Positions 21,688 to 33,012 of a stretch of 64,000 bases of DNA are shown in pieces. Below the pieces are notes generated by a model. It saw only the letters and a program-made list of their open reading frames with translations, was not told the origin of the DNA and did no database searches. Numbering within the stretch: the stretch's first letter is position 1; every line of letters begins with the position of its first letter. A program made the position numbers and the translations under genes. Source of the DNA: Silene conica (taxonomy: Eukaryota; Streptophyta; Magnoliopsida; Caryophyllales; Caryophyllaceae); the NCBI GenBank assembly GCA_029255685.2, contig CM055312.2, positions 15,958,649 to 16,022,648 of the forward strand, written 5' to 3'.

Positions 21688-23608
21688 ATTGGTATCAGAG
21701 CTTGTTTAATACATGCATGTTGTTTTTAGACGATTTTACTAGTTTATACGATAAATTGTTAAAATTGATATTATGTAATTTTTATCACATAATATATTTA
21801 TGCATGATAATAATCTGGTCTAAGAGTTATATATGGGACATAAAAATAATATTTTAGATATTTTATTTTTTATGACTTAAATAGGCATAAAATTGACGTA
21901 AAATGCATTAAAAATTAACTATGAGTTAATTTAATTAGTTGCATGTTTATTTTATGCATATTTATTTTGAGATAACCACATACATGTCATTTTTATGAGA
22001 AAAATCAGAATGTTAAGTTAATATGATTAATTTATGTGATTTATTGGTTTTTATATACGATAAAAATTGATAAATAATGGTTATTTTGTAAATAAATATT
22101 ATTTTAATTAGTGAGCACGAAATTAATGAATTTTAGCTAATGATAATGATTTTATAATGATCATAATTTTATTTTAATTTGTTCCACATTTTATGGTTTA
22201 GTTTTGAATTAAATCGTAAAATGTACGGCTTATCGATAAAATTGTTAAAATTGTTTAAATGAGTTTTAAACTTTGTTAAAATTGCATACATGACATTCTT
22301 GGTTGTAGGACCAGAATGTAAATGCCTTTTAAAATATTATAAACTTGGATATTTTGATTAAATAAAATTTATACATTATGATTATGAATTATGATGGTGT
22401 TTTTGTCAATTTTTGAAGTATAAATCCCATATTAATTCAAAAAATAATTAGTGTAATTAATTTTTTCTAGTTAGACCAGAATATAATGTTGAGAATATCT
22501 TAAAATAAGTTTAAGATTTGATTGTGAATTTTTATTAGTAAAAAATTTGGCAATACTAGCTCAAAAGGACCATAGTTAGCTAGTAAGACGATTTGGCATG
22601 TCATATTCATAATGCACGGTTTATTCTTTTAATATACTTTTATATTTATTGAATATGTAATTTACCTAATATGGCCATAGGTAGAAGTTGTTATTTCCCG
22701 TAATGTAAGGGAATATCAATTTGGTTTGTATATTATTGCGATTTCGTATCGCCGTATTGTAATTAATTTTATAGTTTTTTTTTATTTCTTTACAAAATTG
22801 TATAAATAAGAAAAGCTATGTAATTTGTAATTATATTAGTTAGTTTTGAAGACGGAGTTTCCATTTGGTGGTCACTTCGGAAAGGCGTTCCGAAACCATA
22901 AAGACGGAGACCTTTATGAAGATGCCAGGAGCCAAAGGAGTTGGTTTCCAATTTGTAATAGTTTAGTTAATTAAATTAACTAGGTGGCCATATTAGGACT
23001 TATTTGCTTGCATATTTATGTGTTGCATTCATGCCAAATCGTATTTACATGTTGTTGTTGTTGTTGTTGTCAACTTAATTGTCTAGCATTCACCAATTTA
23101 GTTCACTTAAAAGTGATAGACAATTAAATTGATAAGATCTCTCACCTAAATCTAAAATTGAGATATAGCCTTACCAAATAATAACACCTATGAATCCCTT
23201 CGTCATTAGAGGTAGGTTCGGATCACCGAGGAACTCTTTATTAACGTTGGGTAAGTAGGGTAATAAATGTTATTATGTGTGAATTTTGGTTGGACTCAAC
23301 GAAATAAATATGGGTTGTATCGGTCCACCGTGCTTGTATTTATTTTGGGGCTAATAGATAGATTTTGAGAAAATTTGTCAACCAAGAGTTCTAATTGTAG
23401 AATCAGTTAAAATAGTAACTCACCAAGATTATATAAATATAGGTTGAATCGGTCCACCGTGCTTATACTTATATAAAATTGGATCTTGGAATTATTTATA
23501 TAATTCAGTGGGAGGTCATTATATAAATAGGAAAAATGTTTTCATATTTAAAATTGTTTTAAATGATAAATGTTAAATGTTCCTTTTATTTCCTTGTAGT
23601 AAGCACAA
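21688..23608 (+). other. Copia D leader with primer site
   Basis: The primer site TGGTATCAGAGC (tRNA-iMet type) is at 21690-21701. The rest is a 1.9-kb AT-rich leader without a credible ORF. It has a GTT microsatellite at about 23051-23070 and a duplicated block containing ATCGGTCCACCGTGCTT at 23319-23335 and 23448-23464. Confidence 0.8.
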
Positions 23609-26600
23609 ATGGCTTCGTCTAGTCAAACCGTGTCCATACCAAGAGACTCATGGCTAAGGTCGTTCATGGATAAGTATGTTTTAAAGTCGGATGGTAGTAA
23701 CTTTAAAGATTGGGAGGAACAATTACGATTAGCAGCAGCGGGTGATGGGAAGTTACGTTACCTAGTTGATCCTTCTCCCCCTACTCCTAGTTCAAGAGCC
23801 ACTGCCGATGTAAGGGATAGTTTTTCAAGTTACCAAAAGGAATCTTTAGCACTTAAAAATGTTTTAATTTTTTCAATGGAACCCGCTTTACAACGGCAGT
23901 GTATCAAATTCCGTGATGCACATGAAGTATTCTCGAGGCTTTCCACCATGTTTTCTCAAGCACCGAGAATAATTCAATATGATACCGCAGTTCGGTTTTT
24001 TGAAGCCAATCTCAAAGAAGGTCAATCTGTGAGTTCTCACGTGCTTAAATTAATTGAACACGTGGAAACTCTAAGTGGTTTGGGATGTAACATCCCAGAT
24101 GAACTTGTGGTAGACCGAGTACTCCACTCTCTTTCCCAAGTCAAAGGATTTACCCAGTTTCGGGTAAATTATAATATGACTAACATGAAGAAAAGTCTTC
24201 ATGAGTTACATTCTCTAGTTGTGCAAGCGGAGAAAGACATGGGAATGAGTGGGAGTTCTCGTAAGGATGTGCTAGCAATAAACTTGAAAGGGAAGAAGAG
24301 GAAGTTTAAGAGTGGTGGTGGTAAGAAACTTGGCAAGGTTGAAGGTAAAGGTAAAGCAATTGCGAATTGTTCATCCAAATCTAAACCGGTCAAAGGAAAC
24401 CCTCTTAAAGACACTTGTAATTATTGTAATAATAAGGGTCATTGGAAACGTAACTGTTCCAAATACTTGGAGGATCTCAAAGCTGGCATTGTGAAGCCAA
24501 CAAGTAAATTCTCATCTGAATCTTTTATGATAGACATAAATTATGCTTCAAATACAACTTGGGTATTGGATACTGGTTGTGGATCTCATTTATGTAATCA
24601 TTTGCAGGGACTAAGCAACATAAGAAAGCTGAATAAAGGAGATGTGGATCTTCGTATGGGAAACGGATCTAAAGTAGCCGCCGTATCAGTAGGAACTTAT
24701 GTACTTAATCTAGCGTCGGGTTTAATATTGTATTTAAATAACTGTTATTTTGTACCTACGTTATCTAAAAATATAATATCGGTATCTGTGCTAGACACAG
24801 AAGGGTTTAATTTTGTAATTAAAGACAAATGTTGTACTTTTTCCCTAGAAGGGATTGTATATAGTAAAGCTATTTCAATCAACGGTATTTATATTCTAGA
24901 TATTTGCAATGATGTTTATCATATAGACAATAAAAGACTCAAAACAGGTGATTCCGATCAATCTTATTTATGGCATTGTCGATTAGGACATATAAACGAG
25001 AAGCGCATTAAAAGACTAGTATCGACTGGTATTATAAAACCGTTTGATTTTGAATCTTTTGGTATATGTGAATCTTGTCTTCTTGGCAAGATGACTCGTT
25101 CTCCATTCTTAGGCAAAGGAACTCGAGCTAGTGAGTTATTAGAATTAATACATACAGATGTTTGTGGTCCAATGTCCATCACAGCTAGAGGAAATTTTGA
25201 CTACTTTATTACTTTTACCGATGACATGAGTAGATTTGGATTTATCTACTTAATGAGGTATAAAAGTGAAGCTTTTGATAAGTTTAAAGAGTTTCAGAAT
25301 GAAGTAGAAAATCAATTAAATAAGAAAATTAAAGCATTACGATCAGATCGTGGTGGTGAATATTTAAGTAATGAATTCAAAGATCACCTAAAAGACTGTG
25401 GTATTGTATCTCAGTTAACTCCTCCAGGTACACCACAATTAAATGGTGTGGCAGAAAGGAGAAATCGAACTTTATTAGATATGGTTCGATCAATGATGAG
25501 TCAAACAGAATTACCTAAATCGTTTTGGGGTTTTGCAATTTTGTCTGCTATAAGATCGTTAAATGTAAGTCCCACTAAAGCAACTGATAAAACTCCTTAT
25601 GAAATATGGAAAGGAAAAATTCCGAATTTGCGATACATGAAAATATGGGGTTGTGAAGCATATGTCAAGAACAAGTCTGACGATAAGCTTGAACCACGTT
25701 CTGAAAAATGTATATTTGTAGGATACCCAAAGGAAACATGTGGCTATTATTTCTACAACAATAACGAGAACAAAGTGTTCGTGGCTCGTGAAGCTGTCTT
25801 TCTAGAAAAGGAATTTATTTCTAGAAGACAGAGTGGGAGAAAATTTGAACTTGAAGAATTTCAAGAGCCACAAACTGACATGACATCACAGGAAGATGTT
25901 CCTCATACGTCTCAATCAGTTATTATTCCATCTGGACCTAGGAGGTCAGAGAGGGTTAGTCGCCAACCTAATCGATACCTTGGTATTATAGAAGGAGATG
26001 GTGAATATGAGGTTTTACTTTTAGAAAGTAATGAACCCAAAACCTACAAAGCAGCTATTACGAGTTCTGATTCAAAGCTATGGCTTGAGGCCATGCAATC
26101 CGAGATGGATTCCATGTATGATAATCAGGTATGGGACCTGGTTGATTTACCTCAAGATGTTAGACCTCTTCAGTGTAAATGGATATTCAAGATCAAAATA
26201 GGTATAGATGGACATCCAGATGTCTACAAAGCTAGATTGGTTGCAAAAGGTTTCACCCAAATTCATGGTTTACACTATGATGAAACTTTTGCACCAGTTG
26301 CTATGCTTAGATCTGTTCGGATAATGTTAGCGATTGCTGCATTTCATGATTATGAAATATGGCAAATGGATGTCAAAACCGCGTTCCTGAATGGATTTCT
26401 GGAAGAGGAAGTGTTCATGACACAACCTGAAGGTTTTGAGGATCTTAAAAATCCTAACAAAGTATGCAAGCTTAAGAGGTCAATTTATGGTCTTAAGCAA
26501 GCATCAAGGAGTTGGAATCATCGTTTTGATCATGTTATAAAACAGAATGGTTTTTCTCGAAGTGTTGAAGAGCCATGTTTATACATGAAATTCAGTGGGA

Positions 26601-27613
26601 GTAAAGTTGTTTTCTTACTTCTTTATGTGGATGACATATTACTCATTGGGAATGATTTAGATATGCTTACTTCTGTTAAGAAATGGTTAGGAAATCATTT
26701 TCAAATGAAAGATTTGGGAGAAGCTCAACGCATCTTGGGTATCCGAATTTATAGGGATAGATCTAAAAGGATACTAGCATTGAGTCAAGAGACTTATATT
26801 GATAAAATTCTTGACCGATTCAATATGAAGAACTCCAAGAGAGGGTTTTTACCTATGGGTTGTGGGATCACTTTGAGTAAGTCACAGTGTCCTACTAAAT
26901 CAGAGGATATTGAACGCATGAAAATGATCCCTTTTGCTTCCGCTGTTGGATCGATCATGTATGCTATGATGTGTTCTCGTCCTGACGTTGCATATGCTTT
27001 GAGTATGACCAGTCGCTATCAGAAAAATCCAGGTGAAAGTCACTGGATAGCTGTCAAGAATATCCTAAAGTACTTAAGAAGGACTAAGGATTCATTCTTA
27101 GTGTTTGGAGGAGAATCTGAGCTACGTATAAAAGGTTATACAGATGCTAGTTTCCAAACCAACAGGGATGATCTGAAATCTCAAGCTGGATATGTCTTTG
27201 TGTTAAATGGAGGAGCGGTTTGTTGGAGGAGTTTTAAGGAGTCTGTGACTGCTGATTCTACAACGGAAGCTGAGTACATTGCAGCATCTGAAGCTGCAAA
27301 AGAAGCTGTTTGGATTAGACAATTTTTGGAAGGACTGAAAGTAGTATCGACTGCAGAGGATCCTGTCACCTTATATTGTGATAACAGCGGGGCAATTTTT
27401 CAAGCAAAAGAGCCAAAATCTAGTAATAAATCTAGACATGTACTTAGGAAATTTCATGTAATTAGAGATTTAATAGAAAGGAAAGAAATTACAGTTTGTA
27501 AGGTTGGGACAGCTGAGAACATAGCTGATCCTTTAACCAAGGCATTGTCTCAGGCGAAACATGAAAGTCATGTAGTTTCGATGGGGTTAAAACGAATGCC
27601 AGAACTATTGTAA
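23609..27613 (+). CDS. Copia D gag-pol polyprotein (intact)
   Basis: One 1334-residue ORF with the Ty1/copia order: gag; nucleocapsid knuckle CNYCNNKGHWKRNC near 270-283; protease LDTGCGSH near 320; GAG-pre-integrase HCRLGHINEKR near 455; integrase core HTDVCGPMS near 515, SDRGGEY near 577 and NGVAERRN; RT with DVKTAFLNG and YVDD near 1005; RNase H with GYTDASF near 1176 and STTEAEYIA. All catalytic motifs are present. It is clearly homologous to copia B along its length but a different family. With matching LTRs, PBS and PPT, the element looks able to transpose if transcribed. Confidence 0.97.
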   Translation: MASSSQTVSIPRDSWLRSFMDKYVLKSDGSNFKDWEEQLRLAAAGDGKLRYLVDPSPPTPSSRATADVRDSFSSYQKESLALKNVLIFSMEPALQRQCIKFRDAHEVFSRLSTMFSQAPRIIQYDTAVRFFEANLKEGQSVSSHVLKLIEHVETLSGLGCNIPDELVVDRVLHSLSQVKGFTQFRVNYNMTNMKKSLHELHSLVVQAEKDMGMSGSSRKDVLAINLKGKKRKFKSGGGKKLGKVEGKGKAIANCSSKSKPVKGNPLKDTCNYCNNKGHWKRNCSKYLEDLKAGIVKPTSKFSSESFMIDINYASNTTWVLDTGCGSHLCNHLQGLSNIRKLNKGDVDLRMGNGSKVAAVSVGTYVLNLASGLILYLNNCYFVPTLSKNIISVSVLDTEGFNFVIKDKCCTFSLEGIVYSKAISINGIYILDICNDVYHIDNKRLKTGDSDQSYLWHCRLGHINEKRIKRLVSTGIIKPFDFESFGICESCLLGKMTRSPFLGKGTRASELLELIHTDVCGPMSITARGNFDYFITFTDDMSRFGFIYLMRYKSEAFDKFKEFQNEVENQLNKKIKALRSDRGGEYLSNEFKDHLKDCGIVSQLTPPGTPQLNGVAERRNRTLLDMVRSMMSQTELPKSFWGFAILSAIRSLNVSPTKATDKTPYEIWKGKIPNLRYMKIWGCEAYVKNKSDDKLEPRSEKCIFVGYPKETCGYYFYNNNENKVFVAREAVFLEKEFISRRQSGRKFELEEFQEPQTDMTSQEDVPHTSQSVIIPSGPRRSERVSRQPNRYLGIIEGDGEYEVLLLESNEPKTYKAAITSSDSKLWLEAMQSEMDSMYDNQVWDLVDLPQDVRPLQCKWIFKIKIGIDGHPDVYKARLVAKGFTQIHGLHYDETFAPVAMLRSVRIMLAIAAFHDYEIWQMDVKTAFLNGFLEEEVFMTQPEGFEDLKNPNKVCKLKRSIYGLKQASRSWNHRFDHVIKQNGFSRSVEEPCLYMKFSGSKVVFLLLYVDDILLIGNDLDMLTSVKKWLGNHFQMKDLGEAQRILGIRIYRDRSKRILALSQETYIDKILDRFNMKNSKRGFLPMGCGITLSKSQCPTKSEDIERMKMIPFASAVGSIMYAMMCSRPDVAYALSMTSRYQKNPGESHWIAVKNILKYLRRTKDSFLVFGGESELRIKGYTDASFQTNRDDLKSQAGYVFVLNGGAVCWRSFKESVTADSTTEAEYIAASEAAKEAVWIRQFLEGLKVVSTAEDPVTLYCDNSGAIFQAKEPKSSNKSRHVLRKFHVIRDLIERKEITVCKVGTAENIADPLTKALSQAKHESHVVSMGLKRMPELL

Positions 27614-28305
27614 ATTAAATATTGTATTAAATATATTTGAAATTTATCGTAATACTTTGTTCCATCCAAATAGGTTGTAGCGACAATTTCGAACTTTATT
27701 AAAGTGAATTGGATTAACATTGTATTTTGGTCCCTAGTTACTTAATGAGGTGACATCTCGGAGTGACTAGATTGTAAGGCGATAGATGACAAGTTCGATT
27801 GTCATTTGGTCATAAAGATGATTGATCGATTACATAGGCAGATTATGATTTGTCGGACAGTGACCGTTTTTTGAAATCCTTCGTGTTGCTAGGTCGTAGC
27901 AAGGATTTCTTATCATTCCTTCAAGTCAATTCTTTAGACTGATGACTATCTTTCTGAGTTAATATGGTTTTCCGGTGACTTTAGTTCTTGTTCTAGGTCG
28001 CACCGTAAAAGGAGGCCGATGAGCATCTACTGGGTTATTGTGATCTATATTAGATAAAGATGATAGGTCAACAGAATTGTCCTTTGTCATTTTTTATCTC
28101 AAGGCCACTCGAGGAGAGATCATTGTAAATGCGTGGCCACGCTCGGATAAGATTATCCGGTCAGACAGTGATTCTCCTGATCGAGAAAAACCACTTTTAA
28201 TGTGATTACGTGCAAGTACGACCTGAAAGACATCTTGCATTGAGTGGGAGATATTATTGGACAAGAGAATTGGTAATGCACACTTGTGTCAGACAAGTGG
28301 GAGAT
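27614..28305 (+). other. Copia D 3' non-coding region and PPT
   Basis: No ORF. The PPT is AAGTGGGAGAT just before the LTR (28295-28305), and a second PPT-like tract, GAGTGGGAGAT, lies at about 28241-28251. The stretch 28100-28240 shares blocks (GGCCACTCGAGGAG, GTGGCCACGCTCG) with the copia B and C 3' regions. A small hairpin TTGCTA/TAGCAA is at about 27887-27903. Confidence 0.75.
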
Positions 28306-29574
28306 TGTTGGAGTAATGTCTTCCACAATATGTGCATTTACTTTATAAATCTTGTAGGAAATGTTTGGGAATTTATTTATTTATTTATCAGCTGGTCATC
28401 GTATATCAGTAATGATTGGCTGACTAGAGTTTGACATTACTGTCGTGTAAACGACGGTGATCAGCTGATCCCTTTAGGTCACACCTATAGGACGAGGCCC
28501 AAAATTGTATTAGGATTAATTATTTATACAAAATAATTATTCTACTAATATTGACTTTATTAGTCAAGATAGTATATTATTTGATGACGGGTTACGAACT
28601 CGGAATAAAATAAGTTTTAATTATTTAAATATATGATATTAAATAATAAATTTTTTTATAAATTGTTAATTAGTTAACAATCTATTTGATATGTGTATTA
28701 AATATAAAGGGGAATCAATTAGCTATTTAGTTTTACAATGAGTTGTAAAATTAGCTAGTGGACTTAATATTTGCACAATGTATGTAAATAAAATATTTTT
28801 ATAATCACTTAATAGTTGAGTAATTATGAGTTGTTAATTGAATTATTAAAAGTTAAATCAATTAAATTAATATTTAATTATGTAAGATAATTAAATATAA
28901 GACTTATAAGCATTTGTGGGGGCAAATGTCGAAAATCGGAACTAATCAAAATTAGGCCATGTTGGACCAATTTTTGTAGACACAACAAGTGTCCACCTAA
29001 GGGTCAATTGTGCCTAATATTTGTCCTCCAATTTTGCCTATAAATACCCCTAAATTCCATAACATTATGAGGTTGAAAAATTAGAAGAAATTGTTGGTTT
29101 TTTAAGTCCATGTTGGATGGTTTCATCAACAACAAAAGACCAATTTTATCTTCTTATTTTCTTCATCCTTGTTACATAAAACACATATTTAAACTAGTAA
29201 TATTATTGTAATAATATTAGTTATTATATCAAATATATATTATTAATACTAGTATTATCTAGTTAATTATACTAGTGTTGTTTTTTGGCTAGTCTTGGGT
29301 GCTACCTTTGGAGGTTGTTTAGTATAACAACTTTGTGGAGGATCATCCTTATAATACAAGCACAAGAACTACAATAAGGAAGGAGTCCTTGTTGTGGTGC
29401 CCAAAAAGGAAAAAAAAATAACCATTAGCTAAGTATGGTTTTCTTATCTTTAACTTTATTTAGACAAAGTTTTACATTTTTCTTTTTCCATGCATGTAGA
29501 TTTAGGTATAAAATAATTAAATTGTAATAACATATATCATAAGATGAGTATAAACTATACCTAAATAACTAACA
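28306..29574 (+). repeat. Copia D 3' LTR
   Basis: Same length as the 5' LTR; starts directly after the PPT and ends against GGATC. Confidence 0.95.
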
Positions 29575-30981
29575 GGATCTTGTTGCTACAAGAGTTTGAT
29601 ATCGAGATAAGGGATAAGAGAGTTGTGGAGAACGTGGTGGCGGACCACCTCTCTCGGCTATTGAATGGAAATGTGGAGGATGGACTCCCTATAGACGATT
29701 CCCTACCCGGCGATTACTTGCTAGCCTTGTACTTGGGAGAAACCCCGTGGTTTGCCGACCATGTCAACTTTTTGGTTTTGGGAGTCGTTCCTTATGGGTA
29801 TGACTCCCACAAGAAGAAGAATTTTCCATGACATTAAGCAATTCTTTTGGGAGGACCCTTGTCTCTACAAGTCATGTGCCTATGGGATGATCCGAAGATG
29901 TATTCCAAATGAAGAGGTTGAATCAATCATTAATCATTGTCATGGTATGCCAAGTGGAGGGCATGGAAGTGCAAGGAAGACCGCTTCCAGAATTCTTCAA
30001 TGCGATTTTCATTGGCCAACATTGTTTCATGATGTTGCCTTACATGTGAAGGGTTGTGATAAATGTCAAAGAAGTGGGAACATAACAAGGAGGCACGAGA
30101 TGCCAATGAACTTCATGCTTTAGGTGGAAATCTTTGATGTATGGGGGATAGACTATCAAGGTCCTTTCCCATCCTCCTTTGGGAATGAATACATCCTTGT
30201 GGCGGTAGACTATGTAAGCAAGTGGGTGGAAGCAATTCCAACCAAAACTTGTGATGCAAAATCCGTCACCAAACTCTTACAAACCATCATCTTCCCACGG
30301 TTCAGAGTACCAAGGATTTTGATAAGTGATAGGGGTAGTCATTTCAAGGAGCGGACGTTGGATGTTCTTCTTAAGAAGCACGAGGTTCAACATAGGAGAA
30401 GCCTTGCCTATCACCCTCAAGCTAATGAACAAGCCGAGATTTCGAACCGGGAGCTCAAGGTCATCCTAGAAAAAACGGTAAACCGTTCGAGAAAGGATTG
30501 GTCAATCAAGATTCATGATGCTCTATGGGCCTATCGCACCGCATATAAAACACCAATTGGCACTTCACCGTACCGATTGGTGTATGGGAAGCCGTGCCAC
30601 CTCCCGGTAGAAATGCAGCATAGAGCTTATTGGGCCATCCGGCAACTAAACTTCGATTTAAAAAGTGCGGGAGAGAAGAGACTCCTAGACATCAATGAGC
30701 TTGAGGAAATCCGGTTAGAGGCCTGTGAAAGTTCTAGGGTTTACAAGGAAAAAACGAAGAGATTTCATGACAAAACAATCATTCGGAGGGAGTTCAAAGA
30801 AGGGGACCTCGTTCTCCTATTCAACTCAAGATTCAAATTATTCGCGGGGAAGTTGAGATCGAAGTGGTCGGGACCGTTCATAGTGACCCGTGTCTTTCCC
30901 TACGGCGCGGTTGAAATCAAGAGTGGAGCATTACATGGCCGGGACACCAATTACAAGGGAGGTAGCCTCTTTCCAAACTAA
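29575..30981 (+). pseudogene. G1 RNase H end and integrase
   Basis: Resumes the frame after copia D ([17 protein letters not shown]), then the integrase HHCC finger (GGHGSARKTA, CDKCQRSGN) and core with [22 protein letters not shown] and EISNRELK, and a C-terminal region. Defects: a frameshift near 29815-29825 and a TAG at 30121-30123 where a Glu is expected before VEIFDVWG. The C-terminal tail after residues near 30920 departs from that of element E, so another frameshift may lie there. Confidence 0.9.
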
Positions 30982-31979
30982 TCTCATCATTTAATTGCTA
31001 AACTCATGTGGTGGTGTAAAATTCGGCCCATTCGGCTTGTTTACTTGGACTTTGGTGATGTTCTTATCTTGTTGATTTTGTGTTTTTTGTGAATATTGTT
31101 GTAAATTCGGCCCTTTGGCATTTTGATTGACTTTAGTCGAGCCAACGACGTTAAACAAATGCGCTTCTTGGGAGGCAACCCATGTCTTTTTGGTTTTTTG
31201 TAGGATTCAGAGCTAATTTTGGATTTTGGTATTTTTCGGAGGTATTTTAAGGAGTGGTTGAGTCGATTCAGGACGAAAAAGATGAGAAAAATTGGACTTG
31301 GGGGTTAATTTTATGATTTTATTGTGTTTTTGAAGGAAATTGGGTGCCTCCGGGTGTAACTCTGGCAGTGGGGTGTTACAACACCTGACTGGGGGAGTTA
31401 CACCCATGGAAAATTTTGAAGTCGGGTGTAAAAGGGGCAGTCGGGTGTTATAACACCCGACATGGGGGTGTTATGCCGGATGAAGAGGGAATTTCGAAAA
31501 AAATTGTTTTTTTTTAAGACTTCCGGTGTATCACGGCTCCATCCGGCGTAACTCGGACACGACCAGCGTTCGTTACACCGGACATACCCTATTTCACGCG
31601 TATGAATGTTTTTTTTCAGCTTTTTTTTTCAATTCTTTCTTCTTCTTCTTCATTTCCCACGCCCCATTACACCCATAACCCTTATAAACTTCAAATTTTC
31701 GGCATCTATTAATCCTTATTGCTCCCTTGTTTCTCGATCTTTTTCGTTTCCGACTTCACAACTGTTCTCCTCTTCTCCCGATCTACATTCTCTAGGTTAT
31801 ACTTTCTTCATTTTCTCCTTTTTTTGCATTTCACCATTAAAGGAGGGTTCGGTAAGGTGGTATTTCACATTTTTGAGCAAGTAATGTTGTTTTATTTGCT
31901 TTAGTTTACCAATTTCCCAATTTAATTGTTTCTTTTGCAGATTTTTGGAGTATTTTCATCTTTCAAGGCAAACATCGTA
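30982..31979 (+). promoter_or_regulatory. G1 pol-ORF3 spacer: putative internal promoter and intron
   Basis: About 1 kb without an ORF. A hairpin TGGG-AGGCAA-CCCA lies at 31169-31182. Palindromic modules follow at 31352-31582 (separate entry), then a TATA-like CTTATAAACT at 31681-31690, a CT-rich leader, a donor-like GTAAGG near 31850, and a pyrimidine-rich acceptor ending TTTTGCAG at 31940, 40 bp before the third ORF's ATG. The same modules precede the TATA box of the G1 LTR. I infer an internal promoter and a short leader intron for ORF3. Confidence 0.55.
31352..31582 (+). repeat. G1 internal palindrome modules
   Basis: An outer inverted repeat GGGTGTAACT (31352-31361) / AGTTACACCC (31396-31405) encloses GGTGTT-AC-AACACC (31372-31385). 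A perfect 22-bp palindrome centred on GGTGTT-AT-AACACC is at 31440-31461. TCCGGTGTA (31522-31530) pairs with TACACCGGA (31574-31582) around a copy of CCATCCGGCGTAAC. Closely similar modules are in the G1 LTR at 62739-62941. Confidence 0.8.
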
Positions 31980-32006
31980 ATGTCGAAGCGTCAAAGGAGC
32001 ACCCCT
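31980..32006 (+). pseudogene. G1 ORF3 start, split by element E
   Basis: ATG and eight further codons (MSKRQRSTP), ending at the CCCCT target duplication of E; the frame continues directly at 57543 (MPLAMV). Confidence 0.75.
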
Positions 32007-33012
32007 TGACACCCGTCGTTGAGGGGTGTCAAAGATAAAATTTAAAAAACCTCAGCTTAAACTAGATAGGATAAGTCAAGGGTCGAACCACAAGGAGACA
32101 AGGTTAATTATGTTTGCGAATTTAAAGTCTATTGCAAGTAACCAAAAAAGGGGGGGGGTGATTTAAGATTTGAACTAACAACTAAGAGAGCAAAAATAAA
32201 CAAGAGAATAAGGTAAAAAGGAGATTAGGAACTTCGGTTCCCCATGGTTAAAACAAGTCAATGAAAGGTAAAATAACCAAATAACACAATCCCAAGGAAT
32301 AAAGAATAAACCTTTAGGTCAATATTCTACCCAATCCTTACGGTCTTAGGGTTCCTAGAAAAGCACTAAACTTTCGTTCATAGAGCAATCCCAAAGTTGT
32401 CGTTAAACCAATCCTAGTAATCTTTCAATCTTAAGGATTAGTTCACTAACAACAATGGGGGATTGGTAATTCAATCATTAAACTATCAAAATCAAATCTT
32501 TACCATGGTTCCCCTAATTCCTAATCACAAGAATTAGCTACGCATGATTTTAACTATGAAATTAACAATAACAAGAACTAAGAACATCAAAGGAATCAAC
32601 ATAATTAAAGATGACAATAAAAAGGAAAGCATTTATTGAGAAATAATAATAAGGTGAACAACATGATTAATTGAAAGGGAAAGATTAATTGTAGCAAACT
32701 TACAAGCTTAATTGGAATTCAAGAACAAAAGATAAAAACTTGATAAATCTCTCTAAACTATGGAGTTTTCTCCAATCTGGACTGCTTAGCCTAATTTTAG
32801 AGTTTAGGCGTCCTTAAATAAGTTCTCATTACAAGATAAAACGAGTAAAACACGAAATAAAAGTCGCGGACACAGTCGCTGGGTCGGTCGACCTATTATC
32901 CGGGTCGGTCGACCTCTTCTGCTGTTGTCGGGATTTCTGGATTCTGGGCTTTGGTCGGTCGACCTCCTTAGTGGGTCGGTCGACCCTTTCCTGTACGTTT
33001 CAGCGTAAATTT
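32007..33012 (-). repeat. E 3' LTR, first part
   Basis: Starts TGACACCC on the + strand; matches 56318-57300. Interrupted by copia C at AATTT (33008-33012) and continued at 41572-41805. Confidence 0.92.
32882..32985. repeat. GGTCGRYCGACC pairs in E 3' LTR
   Basis: Units 32882-32893 and 32903-32914; 32953-32964 and 32974-32985. All perfect, 21-bp periods. In element orientation they lie upstream of a TATA-like TTATTTAAGG. Confidence 0.93.

Larger units (their letters stand above)
20419..29574 (+). mobile_element. Copia D: complete Ty1/copia element in G1 RNase H
   Basis: LTRs of 1269 bp (20419-21687 and 28306-29574), TGTTGG...ACA ends, target duplication GGATC at 20414-20418 and 29575-29579, tRNA-iMet primer site, PPT and a full-length intact ORF. 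About ten differences between the LTRs by eye. A distant relative of the copia B/C family: the LTRs share the block from GGCGGTGATCA to CACACCTATAGGAC. Confidence 0.96.

Noticed and set aside
31606..31904. Small hydrophobic ORFs in the G1 spacer
   Set aside because: They arise from the CT-rich leader downstream of the putative TATA box; composition explains the Phe/Ser content.
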